Counted from the first letter of the stretch, positions 1 to 12,919 are shown. The stretch is 64,000 nt of DNA from Drosophila miranda (GCF_003369915.1 NC_046677.1:5084001-5148000), one strand, 5' to 3'. The notes: generated by a model from the sequence alone, not told the origin. Numbers and translations: made by a program.

Positions 1-3000
1 AAGCTGTGCGAAAGAGAGCCCCAAAGATAGGGAGAAGACAGAGGGAGAGAGTGAGAGAGAGAGAGATGGTGAGAGTTTGCTTTTAACCGCAATATGCTTA
101 AGTTGCGGTTATTTATTGTCTGGCATTTATAGTGTGCCCAGAGCGGAGAAAGAGGCATTCTTTCTACTCCGTTTTCTTGTCATATTTGGTTCATACCCTT
201 TTTAGGGGTTATCAGGGTTTTAATAGAACAGTGGACAGGATGGTATTTAATGGATAAACAATGAAGCGAGTGAGCCGGGGGTTGCCCCCTAGTAGAAGAA
301 CTATAATAGATACATATATATTCTTTATCTGTTTCGACTGAAGCGTCCATAAAGATTTTCGCTTATTTATTTCTTAAAATGCTAGTTCTTCAATTCTGTA
401 GCTCTTCTCTCATTAACGGTTTGTTTTACGAAAATAAATAGTTTTGTATACCAAGAATAAAGAATAATAATATAAGATTAATCGCAGCACGATATCTCAT
501 AGATTCCCTAAAAATTTCCTCATATAACCATCACATCAATAATTAATTTCCCATATTTCTGCCCCAAAAACTCCTTCTCCTTTTTTTCCTCCCAGTGAAT
601 TCCTTTCTTAAAGGAAATTTTCGTTTGATTCGTATCGACATATTTCGTCCGCATTTTGTATTCCGGCTGTCAACGCCAAAAGTTCAAAATGATCAGAGCT
701 GCCGCCCACCCCACCTCGCCCAAAAAAACCCCCTTCGCAACCACTGTCCTTGCTTCGTTTTTGGGTTTTCTTCTTTTGCCTTTTCGCTCCTCAATGAGTG
801 ACTGACATGAGCTTACGTTTTTACCGCCAACCGCCCACCACCCACGCCCCCACCATTCATTCAAGGCTGATTGATGGGCGACAGCAAAAAAGTTGGCACT
901 TCCTTTGGCTCAGAATCCCCAGAACCATCCAATGAACCACCCCCAAACCCAAAAAAAAAACTTCCCCTGCCCTTGGCTGGGAACCCACCAGCACAACACT
1001 CAACGAAATAAGTCATCGCGTGCAGTGTAGACATCAAGTCAAAGCCAAGATTGATTAGTTATTGAAAAGACATCAGCTGGAGGCACTTGGGCAACTCCAA
1101 ATATACAGCCAGATGATACCCTGTAAATGGCGAGAAATTTAGTTCTAGGGACCGATGGCTCTTTATATATTTAAATAGTTTATTTTGGGGTATATTTTTC
1201 CAAAATAGAAACCAAATAATAAATGTTTGAGATATTTTGTACTTTTTTTGATTATTGCACAGCACTCCGGAGTTTCGCTCAGTGTAATCACTTCTGTGGC
1301 ATTCTCCTCCAAATAAGTCATAATGATTTTTGATCGATGCGACCAAGTCGGAAGACGTCAGCGAATCATTAACAAAAACTGAAACCCCCTCCATGCGGTT
1401 CTGTGTGGCTGATTATGGAGCGTTTCTCGATTCCCTGTGCATAATCATTTTCAATAAATAATTTTTTCCCCCAAACTTCCACTCGGTTTTCGGTTTTTCT
1501 CTTTCTTTTTTTTTTTGCTGGCATAATGACAGCATGACAGGATAAATTACTGCCAAATGAATGAGGCAAAATATGTCTTAAGCGACACACATACACACAA
1601 ACACACACACACTCTCTTGCACTCTCACTCAGACAGCCACGCCCACTTGGCGCTGGCAAAAGCCAAACATCAAACATTATTTTTCTCTGGTATTTTATGC
1701 CAGGTATTTTAAGAGAATGTGGGTATATTGGATTCATGGAGAAGTATGTAATGGGTAGAAGAAAAAATTTCGGAATCCCTAAGGTATATGTATATACTCA
1801 TGGATATAATCTGTCTGTAGGTTGATTACAGTAAAACCTCTTAAATTTGACTAGAATGAAAGAAAACTTAAGTGTGGATATAAGGCTACATGAGATACAA
1901 GGTTTGAAAGGCTATTAGAGCTTAAAAGAATAAAAATGATTACAGCATTAAAAGTTTTTTTGGCACTATCGTTGCAATCGTTTCATCCCATTTAAATACG
2001 CTTCTTCACATAATTCCATTTAAAGGGTATCTGATAGTCGAAATATTTATAGTACATCCTCTATATATTTGTTGCTGTTGCGTAATTTACCACCAAACAG
2101 CGCAGAGTGGATGAATAGGGGTGACGCCCGCATGGGTAAAATTAATAGGCATAATAATTTTTTGACAGCACACCCAAGGATAACGCACACCCGGACGGAC
2201 ATACAGCAGACAGGCAGCAGCAACCCATCAGAGTCCTTTGCATGCGGTGGTAGTACATTTTTTTTTTTTTTTTTTTGTTTTTGTTGCCCTCGTCTTCTAC
2301 TACTGGGGGAAAGACACGTTGAGTGACGGGCAGGTTGATGATAAATGATGTCGCTGATGTTGGGTCCCCGCGGCACCCAGCACCCGGCACCCGGCACTTG
2401 CCTCTTGCCACGTCATGGAAGCAATCATTTGGGAGGACGGCTCCCCATATCGCCTCTGGCCCTGACAGAGACAGTCAGTCGTTGGCTCAGTCGTCGCCTG
2501 ATTACTTTGATGACGTTGCCACATATTTGTGTACACTCCGTACTCGTATTCGTATGCTTCTTCCCTTTTTTTTGTGCCCCCCCCCCTCCATGTGGGCTCA
2601 CAGGAATGAAATTCATAATATTTTGTGCACTCTCACTTAGGGCCTGAAATCGAAAGAATTTGTTTTTTTTTCTTGCTGAAAAGGTTCGATAAGGGAAGTA
2701 GAATAATTCTGTTGGTATCATATTTATTTAGGAAACACTATTTGTATTATTTATTTAGAGAGCACTCTAGGGAATGATAATATTTCTTATTGATCTTAAA
2801 TGTATGTATGTTTTACAATTTCTCAGATGACATTCCTTCAATGGGGTTTCCTGTTCATAGGAGAATGCTTCACAAAAACATATTCTTTAGAAAATAGTAC
2901 GGAATCCGCATGTACTTTGTACAAATTTTTGAAAAGAAAAGATTGATATGTAATTAGGATTTGTATTGGTATTTGATATAAATGATCATCTTTCCTAAAG

Positions 3001-4050
3001 GTATTGGAAATTATCTAGGGATATATGTATGTCTAGATTATTGGATCTTAGAGAGCCTCAGTAAGAGATTCATCTTTTTCTTTAGGAGTTATGGAAAAGG
3101 AAATTATCGGAGGAAGATGCAACACTTAATCATATTTCCCAAACTGTTTGCAGAGTATCATAAATAAATTATTGCTTTCGAAAAATTAATATATTATCTT
3201 GTCTTTTTCGATTATTTTTGGGCTTGGCCAAATAATGTTGAATAATTAATTGATGAAATGTTATTGGTGCGTGTGTCGCCCTGACATTGAATAATTGCTT
3301 TCCATTTGGGCAAAAACCACACTCGTCAGAACTCTCTCCCCTCTCCAAATACAGAATACACCTAAAATATATGCCTAGAAAGACCAACCAGCAAAAAGAA
3401 AAACTTAAGACAGATTCCATGTGATATGTGCAAAGTCATCAGGATCTAATCTATCAGTGACGATGTGTCAATTTAAAGTGTGAGAAAATTGCCGGGGATG
3501 ATGGATGCGTGGATAGATGCACGGATGGATGGCTGGATGGATGGATGGATGGTTGATGATTATAATGAAAAGAAGAAAAAGTAATTAGTGCGGTTCAATG
3601 ATGTGTGTATTCATTATTTTTCAGGAAAATATTTCCAAAGTGTAGATATAATTGAGTTATGAGCAAGAATAGGCCTTAAAAAGTTTCAAAACAAAAGTTT
3701 TTCCTGTAATTGGATGGATATTCCGCCTTAAAATCAATACAGTCTTATTTTCAACAGTTTTAATGCACAGTTTTAGCTGATCCCAATTTTGAGAAGCTCT
3801 TGTTCTGTGTGCTGTAGTTTGAGAAGCACAGCTTTGCTCTCTCACTTTGACAAGCCCTCGAAAATTCGCTCACTCCACTTTTTTTCTTCCATTCCTACAC
3901 CATGTGCCAATAAATAGGGTATGGCGCCCACGCTCTTCCAATTGCAGTTCTCTCTTCCCCTCTCCTCCCCTCTCGCTCTGAAACAAAAAGTAAGACCATG
4001 TCGCCTCACCTTGCATATCTACACTCTGCAGGAGATCACACTCTCGCACC
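1..4050. other. Gene-free low-complexity stretch
   Basis: No open frame here resembles a known protein, and no convincing splice-linked exons were found. The stretch holds microsatellites: a GA run near 44-66, a CA-rich run near 1588-1612, a poly-T tract near 2259-2276, and a degenerate GGAT tetranucleotide array near 3498-3557. It may be intergenic or a large intron of a gene outside the window. Confidence 0.5.
3498..3557. repeat. Degenerate GGAT tetranucleotide microsatellite
   Basis: Tandem GGAT units, with GGCT and GCAC variants at the left side and purer GGATGGATGGATGGATGG at the right. It is a simple repeat with no sign of coding use. Confidence 0.8.
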
Positions 4051-4090
4051 CGCGCAATCTTCCGCTCTCTCACTCTCTCTCTCTCTCTCA
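4046..4090. repeat. CT/GA microsatellite
   Basis: A CT-rich tract ending in an uninterrupted run of CT dinucleotides. Read on the other strand it is GAGAG, the core bound by GAGA factor. It lies directly upstream of a candidate initiator at 4127, so it could be a promoter element rather than a neutral repeat. Confidence 0.65.
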
Positions 4091-4126
4091 AACCACTCCC
4101 GCAAGAATCGTTGACCGCGTGCGGTC

Positions 4127-4325
4127 AGTGCTGCTGCTGCTGCAATTAATTAATTGATTAAAGTGCTTAAAACCAATCCAATTGCAACGAAATTTGTGTG
4201 AAAATGTGGGCAAATGTCTGGCCGGTCGAGTAGTGTAATTAGTTTTGCGCAAAGTCGGCGTTAAATATGCATAAAATGTGTTTTTAATTGCGAATTGCAC
4301 AATATGCGATGCCAGCATTCAAACG
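4127..4325 (+). other. Possible non-coding first exon (5' UTR or lncRNA)
   Basis: The segment begins at an initiator-like TCAGTG (A at 4127), just after a CT/GAGA tract, and ends at a strong splice donor (ACG then GTAAGTG, GT at 4326-4327). It has no long open frame, and its A-rich, GTG-rich make-up resembles Drosophila 5' UTRs. No downstream coding exon could be linked to it within the window on the plus strand, so the gene it would belong to is unknown. This rests on signals alone. Confidence 0.3.
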
Positions 4326-4960
4326 GTAAGTGCTGTACGCCTATGTGTGTGTGTGTTTGAGCTGCTTTTTTTTTCCACAGACGCGCCGTAATTGAGTGAT
4401 TCTATGAATTAGAGTGTTACTCTAACAAAAACCGTAAAAAATCAAGTGTAATTCAGAAACTATTGACCCTGGGCCGTAAGAGAGCTTTATTAGAGGCTCA
4501 GAAGAGAGTCAACGTAACAATGCGAAATAACTGAAATGAACTGAACACGAAAGCGATTCCCGTACGCCATGAAATGGCTCATAAATAAAACAATTGAGTG
4601 AAAACATAAATCAAACACTTAATACAATAGTTTCCGCTTTTGTTACTCTCGTATTATGGGTTCGTATCCAACCTCCTTCTACCCGACTCTGCTGTGCACT
4701 CGCATAAAATGCTCATAAATTAAAATAACTGTAAAACAAGAAGAGAGATCCAACCGAAGCGAGGGATACCCTAGATGTATCTATTCCTAGATACGTTTCT
4801 ATGGTTGGTTCTTATTTGTTTAAGCCCAATTGAAACTGTAACCTCTAAGATTTCGACTGATTTTTCCTATGACAAATGGCAATCCGATCTTTAATATTTC
4901 AGCTGCTGGAAGGACATATCATGAAGCTCATTGCTAGAACTCTTGCCAGAATCTTCAATC

Positions 4961-4980
4961 ATACCCTCTACGAAGGGTAT
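4961..4980. repeat. Palindrome with ATACCCT/AGGGTAT arms
   Basis: ATACCCTCTACGAAGGGTAT: 7-bp perfect inverted arms around a 6-bp loop. A near copy lies at 18278-18297, and GGGTATACCC occurs at 45655-45664. These look like members of a dispersed short motif family. Function is unknown. Confidence 0.55.
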
Positions 4981-7900
4981 AATAAACCCATTGTGTGAAT
5001 TGCACGGAGTGCTGTGCGGGTTGTGGTGTGTGGCCATTGTGAGGCCTGGGCCTCCTCACTAGGCCTGGAAATTAGCATACAAACTGTCTGGCAGAAAATC
5101 CACCCATTGAGAGAGGGAACGGGAACCGACTCGAACCAGGTGAGTCGCACGATAATATTAATATGTACCTCACTTAATCATAAATGCCCGGCGACATGCA
5201 AAGGCCCCCTCCCCGTGCTGGTCCCCGCCATCCTGTGCGACAATTGATGTATGGAGCGTACTGCCAACCCGTTTTGCATACCCTTTTGTTGAGGGGAGTA
5301 TAATGGTTTTTGCAAAAAGAAAAAAAAAAAAAGAAAAGAAAAGAAAGAAAAAAATTGTTATCAAGATTATTTTATCAATATTGATAATATTTCTTAACTT
5401 AAAACATAAAAAAATTTATAAGAGTTATAAAATTGGTACAATTACTATTATTAAGATATATTTTTGAAGGAAAATTGGTCGATTTATTAACCGAAAAAAA
5501 ATATTAAGTCGGAAAGCAATTTTAAATCAACACCAGATACAATTTCACCTTTGATTGCTAAGCTACTCTGTGACAGAGTGCAAGAGAGAGGCCTAATTAT
5601 ATATCAATCAAGTCAACAAAAAGTCATCAAAGGGTAACTAAAGCTTAGTGCTCTTTCTCTCCCTCTCTCTTTCTATCTCTCTCGTTAGTTGAAAGCTTAA
5701 CCGCCAGGCATTTGAAAATTGGGCGTCTCGCTGCCAACAAGTTGCATGTCGCTAACTAGTTAATAATAATGCCTTTGGACAAAAAAGTGGCAACCTGTAT
5801 GACGTGACGCATTGCATGACATGCAAGGGGAGGTGGTGGTGGTGCTGGTACGGAGCATACCGCGCCACCCCAAAATACGAACCGAAACTAAACCAAATTA
5901 GAAGCCTTTTCATTTTGTTGTTGGATAATTTATGAGCCAGCACTTTTCGAGTCAATTCAGCCAAGCGTTAATCGTCGTTTGACTCGTTTTTCGTAGGCCT
6001 AACAATGGGCATAACTTGGAAAACAAGTCCAGTCCACAGAGCGGGGCTCGGCGGTCCGTTCTCAATGGAATGCTGGGGGGAAGGGGGGGAATGGGGGGGG
6101 TACGAGTACCACCCGGGCACTCTCTTTTGTCGCATTGTCGTCGTTTGTCCGCCTGCCCACATGACGGCTACTGTTTTGTTACTACACTCGTATTATTGTA
6201 ATTTGCCAGCTCCGGCCACAAGAGGGGGCATGGCCCCAGGCCTGCCTGCCACGTTGACAGCGTGTCATTTTCGTATCGTTTTGTTTAGTCATAGTCACAG
6301 TGTGTGCCGTGCCCCCCTTCTCTCCTGTACCCTTGTGCTCTTGTACTCTGTTTCCTCGCTTCAGTTAACTGGTTTACTTTTCTGGGTTTTTTTCTATGGT
6401 TTTTCCTCTCTTTGGACTCTTTTTTTTTTTGTTTTTATTTTGTGCTGCCATCTATGGCATGTTTCATAATTAATTGTGAAATTATACGCAGACATATGCA
6501 AAAATGGTCAGTCATAATTTTTCATGTGGTTGTCAGTTTTTTTTTTGCCCTTACAAAAAAAAAAAGAAGTGGAAGGCATAGCGAAGTGGTTATTAATGTT
6601 GCAAGGTTCCAGAAAATTATAGATGGGGAATATATGCCAGGCTTTGGAGTGGTCTGACATAGGTGGGTAAAAAAGGGTTCTACCTCTTTCCCAGTGAGAC
6701 TTAGCTTGGGTTTTCATGTGTCCAAAGAACTCAAAGCTGGCTCTATCATAGTGAGACTTGTTTTAATATTTTAAGCATTTATTTTCTATATTTTATTAGT
6801 TAAAAAAATGTTTTTAAAGTGTATCTCCAAGTATCTCCATTTATTTGATTTATTATTCAGGGTAATGTTGTTCCTCTGAAAGCCTAAACTTTCATTTTTC
6901 TTCTTGTATCCCCATTTATCGGACATTCCCTTTCAACACGTAACAGCACGCAAGGATTTCGAAAGAATAGGTTCATGCCACATGCCTCCAGAAGGCTGTC
7001 AGAAATTTGAACTCTTACAATTCATAGAAATTAATTGGTTTCCATGGCAGAGTGGCAACGTCCGTGTTGCGGAAGGAACTACTTGCGGACAGCAACGACG
7101 ACTACATAAAAGTAGTATAAGACCAAAAGGGGCAATGCAAATCAGGAAACAACCTCAACACCTGCTCGATTCACAAAAACTTGAAGGGCCCCCCAAACGT
7201 CACTCCCAACAACAGTCGATGAAACTGCGGAATAACATGGCTCGGGGAACTGTCATTCCCTCCGGTAAATGGAGGTTGTGGGGTTGACGTGTCAACTGTC
7301 AATTTGTATTTGATATGCTGTCACTTGGGGCCGGCGGGGTGTACACAGGCCACATTGCCACCCCACACCCTACACCCCACACAGAGAAATCACAACAAAT
7401 AGACGACAATTGACGGCCCACAAGTCGAAGCCGAAAGTCACGGGGGCCTACAGTGGAGACACCGAGAGAGTCTTTGGTTTAGAAATTATTCCCTGTACTT
7501 GCATGTGGACGTACCACTGTATCTTAAATGGGGGAGGCCCCATACGCAGCAGGGGTCACACACTCGGCAATTGAACTTTTGTCACTCGGAGGCGGTGCGG
7601 CCCCACCATTCGACTGCTGCTAAATGCTCGTGTCAGGAGACTTTATTTGTCTTACTTATTTATGTTTATGTGTTTTCTTGCACACTCTGCTCTGGGGCGT
7701 TTGCTAAATTAGGCGCACGTCCGTTCCGGGAAGAGGATTGGGAATTGCGGATGTGGGGCTATCCGCCCTCCCCCCCTTCCAATCTACCCACACGAACTTC
7801 TTCTCTTAGGAGCAGCGACAGCGACAGCAGCTGTGCCTAATTTATTTCATTGGACGTGCCCCCGTTTTGGCCCGCCCATCGACTCGAATCAAACCCAACC

Positions 7901-8783
7901 AAAACGAAAACCCAGAACGAATCCCACAGTTTGAAGATTTATTTCATTCTGAAGCACATTAAAATTTTACAAATTGCTTAAATCAAATAAATGGCCGCGT
8001 TTATGTTGATAAATTGAGTTCTTTGAGGGCGGGCGCGGCAAAGGCAAGTTCTCTGATTCACACAATTTGGGAATTACAAGGGTGATGGAATTAGTGGAAT
8101 GGAACCATTTTTTAGAAGAGACACTGGAATTAGTGGAATGAATGAGTATTTTGAAGGGGGTTTCCTCTTTCGGTTGTATACGATGGCTTTATAAAGGTTA
8201 AAGTAGAGCGAAAGGAGGGTTTTGTTCTCCCTTGAGAGAATTCTTTAATTTCTTCCCTGTAAATGTTTCCCATAAGCAAAAGGATATCATTCGATAGAAA
8301 TAAGACAATCGAAGGCCTTTAGGGGTTTTTTTTTTTCTTAAAAATAGTAAGGAGTGATGGGTTCTATGATAAAAATACTAGTCCTTTAATCGGATGAGAT
8401 TATATAATTAAAACTATAAAAATAAAATTAAAAATTTTTCCTTTAATTTGGAATAAATTTTTGGTTTTGTATAAGCGTTTTCTGCATATAATTTATAGTT
8501 GCATCCAATTTAGATTCCAACGGAGAGCAAAACTATTACCTTGTTGCCATCTTCGTTGAAGTCCGCTTCCGATAACGATAACGATAAGTACTACTTTTAT
8601 ATGGATATGGGTGTACACCTAAGTGACTCTTTTGCATAATGAATGAAGAACCAAAGAGCAAAGAAGCAACTTAACGACTTGACATCTGCAGACATGGCCA
8701 CCATAATACTTTGTATGTAAATTTTGCCAATAAAGTAATTTCTTTTAATGAGCCGCGGGCATCGCCACCAGAACCAGAGAACC

Positions 8784-8812
8784 AGAGAGAGAGAGAGAGA
8801 GAGAGGGAGGGA
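8784..8812. repeat. GA microsatellite
   Basis: A run of GA dinucleotides grading into GGGA units. It is simple-sequence DNA with no gene nearby. Confidence 0.8.
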
Positions 8813-9664
8813 GGGCAGCCAAAGAAGCAAAGAAGATATGGGAGAACGAGGAGAGACATTAAGTATCGCATAAAGTAACAAAATGAATTAGGCCCCGACA
8901 TGATGATGATGATGGTAGCGCAGTGGAAGTGGTGCTGCCCCTATCAACGTGGTAGTCTCTCGAACGCGCGGAAGTAATTGAGTTAAATATGCACAAGATG
9001 ACAGCATAAATTATGCGCCACAGAAAAAAACAAAACGAAAGAGTTAAATGTGGTCTTGTGGCCGGGAGAGGAGAGAAGTCGAACCCCCAGAACTCGGCCC
9101 GAAGACAGCAAACAAAAGGCAACAAATGAGGGGCAACCTACTTATCAACATCATGGGAACCGAATGCTAAAAACCCTCCATACATCCAGAGGGGTTGCAA
9201 GTATGTACTTGAAAAAGTGTGCATAACTAATTTCGATAATGAACTATGAAATTTGTTAGCTGCGTCCCGCGACTGTTACCCCTTTTTTGTTTGTGTCACA
9301 AGGATTTCGATTTTTGAATTTATTTTGCTGTCATAAATTTTGAAATAACAATTATAGCCATTTGTAGCGCACGAATTTGCATACTCCACGGCTGTCCTGT
9401 CCCAAAAGGAAGACATAATTCATCCTGCCCATTGTCAGAAAACAGAGACACAGCTATAAGGGATAAGAAGGGAAAGAATACCATGAACAATGCGCAGAAT
9501 GTTTTTGTATTTCGAGCAGGAACCATATTCAGCTCAAAAACCTTTCGCTTAGGGGAAATTTGTATAAGAATTAACGTCATAGGCTGTATTTATTGGAATA
9601 AAATATGGAAAATACTCTGCGATGATTTAAACCATTTATTGACGTGTCTTTTGCTGATTTTCCA

Positions 9665-10491
9665 TCAAGTTTGATCTCTAATAATCATCTGCACAAATTC
9701 CCTGTAATAATAAAGTCTCGTGGGGCTAATGAAATGAAAAGAATTAAAATAAGAATACAAATTTTAAAAAATATCGTATAAAATTACCTATCAATGTTGG
9801 TTTGGCTGTACCACCAGCCTCCATGATTGACATAAGCGGGTCTATAATATTCCTCGACATAATTCTCCCGATCGTAAGTTGAAAATGTGACATTCACTTG
9901 TCCTTGGAAATAATCATAGATAGTTCCATTCAGATGACTTATGGACTTGAGGTTAAAGCCCTCATCCTCGTTTCCCAAGCGAAAATCGAACCATTTTCCA
10001 AAGAATTCTTTACCGTTTTCTTTTGCATAAAGATACAATTTCTGGGGACTCGCTTTGGTCATCAAATGTAGTTTCTCCAGGCCAATGAAGAAGGTTCCGT
10101 TGATTTCACCAAAACCCTGCTTATATTCAGTCCAATTCTTGCTAAAGCTATCCGTACAGCAGTCGATTTTCCGCATAACAACTGTCCAGCCGGGACCAGC
10201 CATCTGCGAGTCGCAGGGTACTGCAAAGGGTTGGAGGCCAGGCACATGGATCACATGGATTTCCGAGGAGTAACCGAATGCCCGACAACTAGTGGGCGGA
10301 GGTTCGATCTGGATCATCTTTTCCTCCCATGAACTCAGGAACCGAAGCAGGAAGTTGAGTGGCGAAAAGCAAAAGAAGCCGCACTGATCCTCCAAGTTGG
10401 TTAGCTTTTGGCCCAAGTCTACATTGGTTTCCGCCATGAAGTTCTTAGTTAAATGCATAAAAATCAACACAAAAATCGAATATTTCAACAT
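9665..10491 (-). CDS. Secreted fibrinogen-related protein, short form
   Basis: Predicted secreted protein of 246 aa with a fibrinogen C-terminal domain. I join exons 10491-9788 and 9701-9665 (complement); the donor follows GAT-AG (GTAATT) and the acceptor is TTATTACAG. The first ATG that gives an N-terminal signal peptide (MLKYSIFVLIFMHL...) is at 10491; an in-frame ATG at 10566 would bury it. After a short N-terminal segment with the EDQCGF motif shared by the next two genes, the domain runs from the Cys in PTSCRAF to the end. It keeps GWTVV, FFIGLEKLHLMT, FSTYDR and GGWWYS, but lacks the Cys that normally follows GGWWY and the usual calcium-site acidic cluster. The last exon encodes EFVQMIIRDQT, matching the family's terminal strand. 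Such proteins are often lectin-like or immune recognition factors; the ligand here is unknown. Confidence 0.85.
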
Positions 10492-10569
10492 TTTAAAGGA
10501 CAACGTTCTTGTTGCTTGAGGTTCCTGGAGTGAAAAGCAACTGAGCAGCAAGTTCTGGTGGGGCAAGAA

Positions 10570-11020
10570 AAAGGTCTTTAATCAAGCATCCAGAAATACA
10601 TTTTATCAGTAAGAAAGTCGCTGAATATTTATAGACTTATCGGCTATAAAGTCGGGTTGTACCTACTCAGAGGGGCATTTGTGCAAGTTTCCAGGGAATG
10701 CATTTATTATAGATATTTAAAATGCAAAAATAAGAATGAAAATACTAGAAAAATAATCAAATAAATAATAAAACAATATAATAAAATTACAATACAAATT
10801 TGAAGAAAAGTTTGGTGTTCTCCATAATTATTGAACTAAAAAAATAACACAAAAATAAAACATGAAAAATATTAGAAAATAACAGAAAAACCAGCATTAA
10901 CTTTTATTTTTTAAACTATTTTTTTTTACGTTAGTTCACGGTAGCATCATCGATTACCGAAGAATTTAAAAATGTATTTAAATACATAAAAATACTTCTC
11001 TATCAAGGGCGCATAATGGT
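10570..11020. other. AT-rich spacer between fibrinogen-related genes
   Basis: Between the first gene's start and the second gene's last exon lie the first gene's 5' UTR and promoter, then about 300 bp of AT-rich DNA with many AATAA/AAAATA runs. No further exon is visible. Confidence 0.6.
10626..10641 (-). promoter_or_regulatory. TATA box and GATA motif of the short fibrinogen-related gene
   Basis: On the minus strand TATAAATA spans 10633-10626, about 135 bp above the chosen ATG. A GATAAG motif (CTTATC on the plus strand, 10636-10641) lies just upstream of it. A TATA-type promoter fits a tissue-specific secreted protein. The GATA motif is suggestive only. Confidence 0.5.
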
Positions 11021-11031
11021 TTCTTCTTCTA

Positions 11032-12919
11032 TTATTGGATCTCTCTGAACTTAATGGTCAATTGCTTCCAGTCCCTAGAACTGAATGGCCTGCAGATACA
11101 AATGAAATAGTTAAATAGAAATGCATCTAATAAGTCAACAATTTTGTAATATATATTTACATTTTTCGTTTCATAAGAACCTGAATCGCTATAAGCGCTT
11201 TCATTTCGGTAATGGAGTACTTTCTGTTTGGTAAATTATCATTGACCGACCTCAGTGTGTAGTCTTTTTTTGCGTTGCCCATTTTGAAGCGAATGTCTTG
11301 AACCGAAGAACTTCTGCCATCCACAAATTTCACTTGGATAAGAATTTCGTGTGGCGTGGCCAGTGTCATGAAATACAGATTCTTGCGGCCGATGAAAAAT
11401 GAATCATTTCCATTGTTGAACGGCTTTTCTTTATATTGAGCTAGCTTCTTTTCTAGACTAGCCAATCCCTCAAGTTCTTGCAAAATAATTGTCCAACCAC
11501 TTTCGTCTGGTTCTTTCAAAGGAACATCGATTGTATGAGTCTCGCTGGTTTTTGGGTCTGCATTATCCAAAATTGGCCTAATAAACTGCTCCTTTTTTTG
11601 CTCCTTTTGCTCTAAAAATTCATCCTTGCTCCTCAGTTGTATCTTCACATTCGCGATTTCTTCGTGCAGATCCTTCATGGTACTATCCTTCTTTTTTAAT
11701 AGTTCATCCTTTTCATCCCTATTTTTCTCCTTCTGTTTTAATAGTTCATCGTTTTCTTCCATCTTTTTCTCCTTTTGTTTTAACATTTCATCCTTTTCTT
11801 CCATATTTTTCTCCTTTTGTTTTAACATTTCATCCTTTTCTTCCATATTTTTCTCCTTCTGTTTTAATAGTTCATCGTTTTCTTCCATCTTTTTCTCTTT
11901 TTGTTTTAACATTTCATCCTTTTCTTCCATATTTTTCTCCATCTGTTTTAATAGTTCATCCTTTTCTATCATTGTTTTCTCCTTTTGGTCTAAAAGTTCA
12001 TCCTTTCTCGTCAGTTGTATCTTCACATTCGCGATTTCTTCGTGCAGATCCTTCATGGGACTATCCTTATGTTTTAATATTTCATCCTTTTCTTCCATAT
12101 TTTTCTCCTTTTGTTTTAATAGTTCATCCTTTTCTGTCATTGTTTTCTCGTTTTCTTTTAAAAGTTCATCCTTTCTCGTCAGTTGCATCTTCACATTCGC
12201 GATTTCTTCTTGCAGATTCTTCAAGGTACTATCCTTCTTTTTTAGTAGTCCATCCTTTTCTTCCATATTTTTCTCCTTCTTTTTTAATAGTTCATCCTTT
12301 TCTTCCATATTTTTCTCCTTTTGTTTTAATAGTTCATCCTTTTCTATCATTGTTTTCTCGTTTTGTTCTAAAAGTTCATCCTTGCTCTTCAGCTGCATTT
12401 TCACATTCGCGATTTCTTCGTGCAGATCCTTCACGGTATTGTTTTTCTGTCTGTATAACTTTTTCAACTCTTCACTGAGCTCCAATCTGAGGTTCTGCAC
12501 CTTATCGATGGTTTCTTTTAGGTCATTCTTGAGGCCAGAAGAACTTCGCTTATCTACCAACTGTTTATTGAGAATTTCTACTTGAGTTTTGTATTTGGTA
12601 ACCTCCTCATTTTGGTCTTGAAGTTGGTTCTGCATTCCACTTATTTGTAGATCCTTCTGATGGCATATTCCCATGTATTTAAGCAACGGCTTGACGGTGG
12701 GATAACAAACGGCAGCGCATTGATCTTCCAGTTCTCTTGATACAAAACACGACTGTGAATATTTTAGACAATAAGTTAAAAGATATGTTACGGTGTTTAC
12801 CAATTTTGAAATGCCAGAAAATGTTGTCTTACCTCTTGGTTTTCATGGAAATCTGAACCACGTGTCAAATTCTCCGACAAATTAAAGAAAACCAACACAA
12901 TAATAAAAATATTCAACAT
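11032..12919 (-). CDS. Secreted coiled-coil fibrinogen-related protein with repeat-built stalk
   Basis: Spliced from complement exons 12919-12833 (signal peptide MLNIFIIVLVFFNLSENL..., phase-0 donor GTAAGA), 12752-11161 and 11089-11032, giving 578 aa. After SCFVSRELEDQCAAVCYP comes a spacer, then about 280 residues made of twenty 14-residue (two-heptad) units of the type KDELLKQKEKNMEE. These are grouped into blocks that each begin with LHEEIANVKxQL and should form a very long charged coiled coil. A reduced fibrinogen-like domain follows (GWTIILQELEG, DSFFIGRKNLYFMT, MPFSSRDWKQLTIKF at the end). Unlike the two neighbours it has lost both N-terminal domain cysteines, and it lacks the GGWW subdomain. 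The product should be an extracellular multimer with a rod-like stalk. It is closest to the gene at 13706-14958. Ligand and tissue are unknown. Confidence 0.85.
11586..12425 (-). repeat. Coding minisatellite, 20 units of 42 bp
   Basis: Exactly 840 bp in period 42, all in frame, inside the middle fibrinogen-related gene. Units encode 14 residues with the pattern K-D-E-L-L-K-x-K-E-K-x-M-x-E. There are four higher-order blocks of 5, 4, 9 and 2 units, each led by a variant unit encoding LHEEIANVKxQLxx. The 9-unit block contains the most similar units (KDEMLKQKEK), which suggests the most recent expansion. Confidence 0.9.

Larger units (their letters stand above)
4326..9600. other. Gene-free stretch with simple repeats
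   Basis: No protein gene was recognised. The open frames are short and lack family resemblance. It contains poly-A/GA runs near 5318-5352, a CT-rich block near 5651-5690, a GA run near 8784-8812, and a 20-bp palindrome at 4961-4980. A donor-like CCAG/GTGAGT occurs at 5139-5145 without a supporting exon. Confidence 0.45.

Noticed and set aside
6005-6657. Open frames of 154 and 117 codons near 6 kb
   Set aside because: They are driven by poly-G, poly-T and other simple sequence, with no domain or splice support.
6904-7287. A 127-codon plus-strand open frame
   Set aside because: It is not low-complexity but shows no signal peptide, motif or family pattern, and starts without context. I see no support for a gene.
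11626-12585. A 319-codon plus-strand open frame opposite the coiled-coil gene
   Set aside because: It is the complement of the 42-bp minisatellite. The repeat keeps the opposite frame open (Ser/Phe-rich), with no domain or start context of its own.
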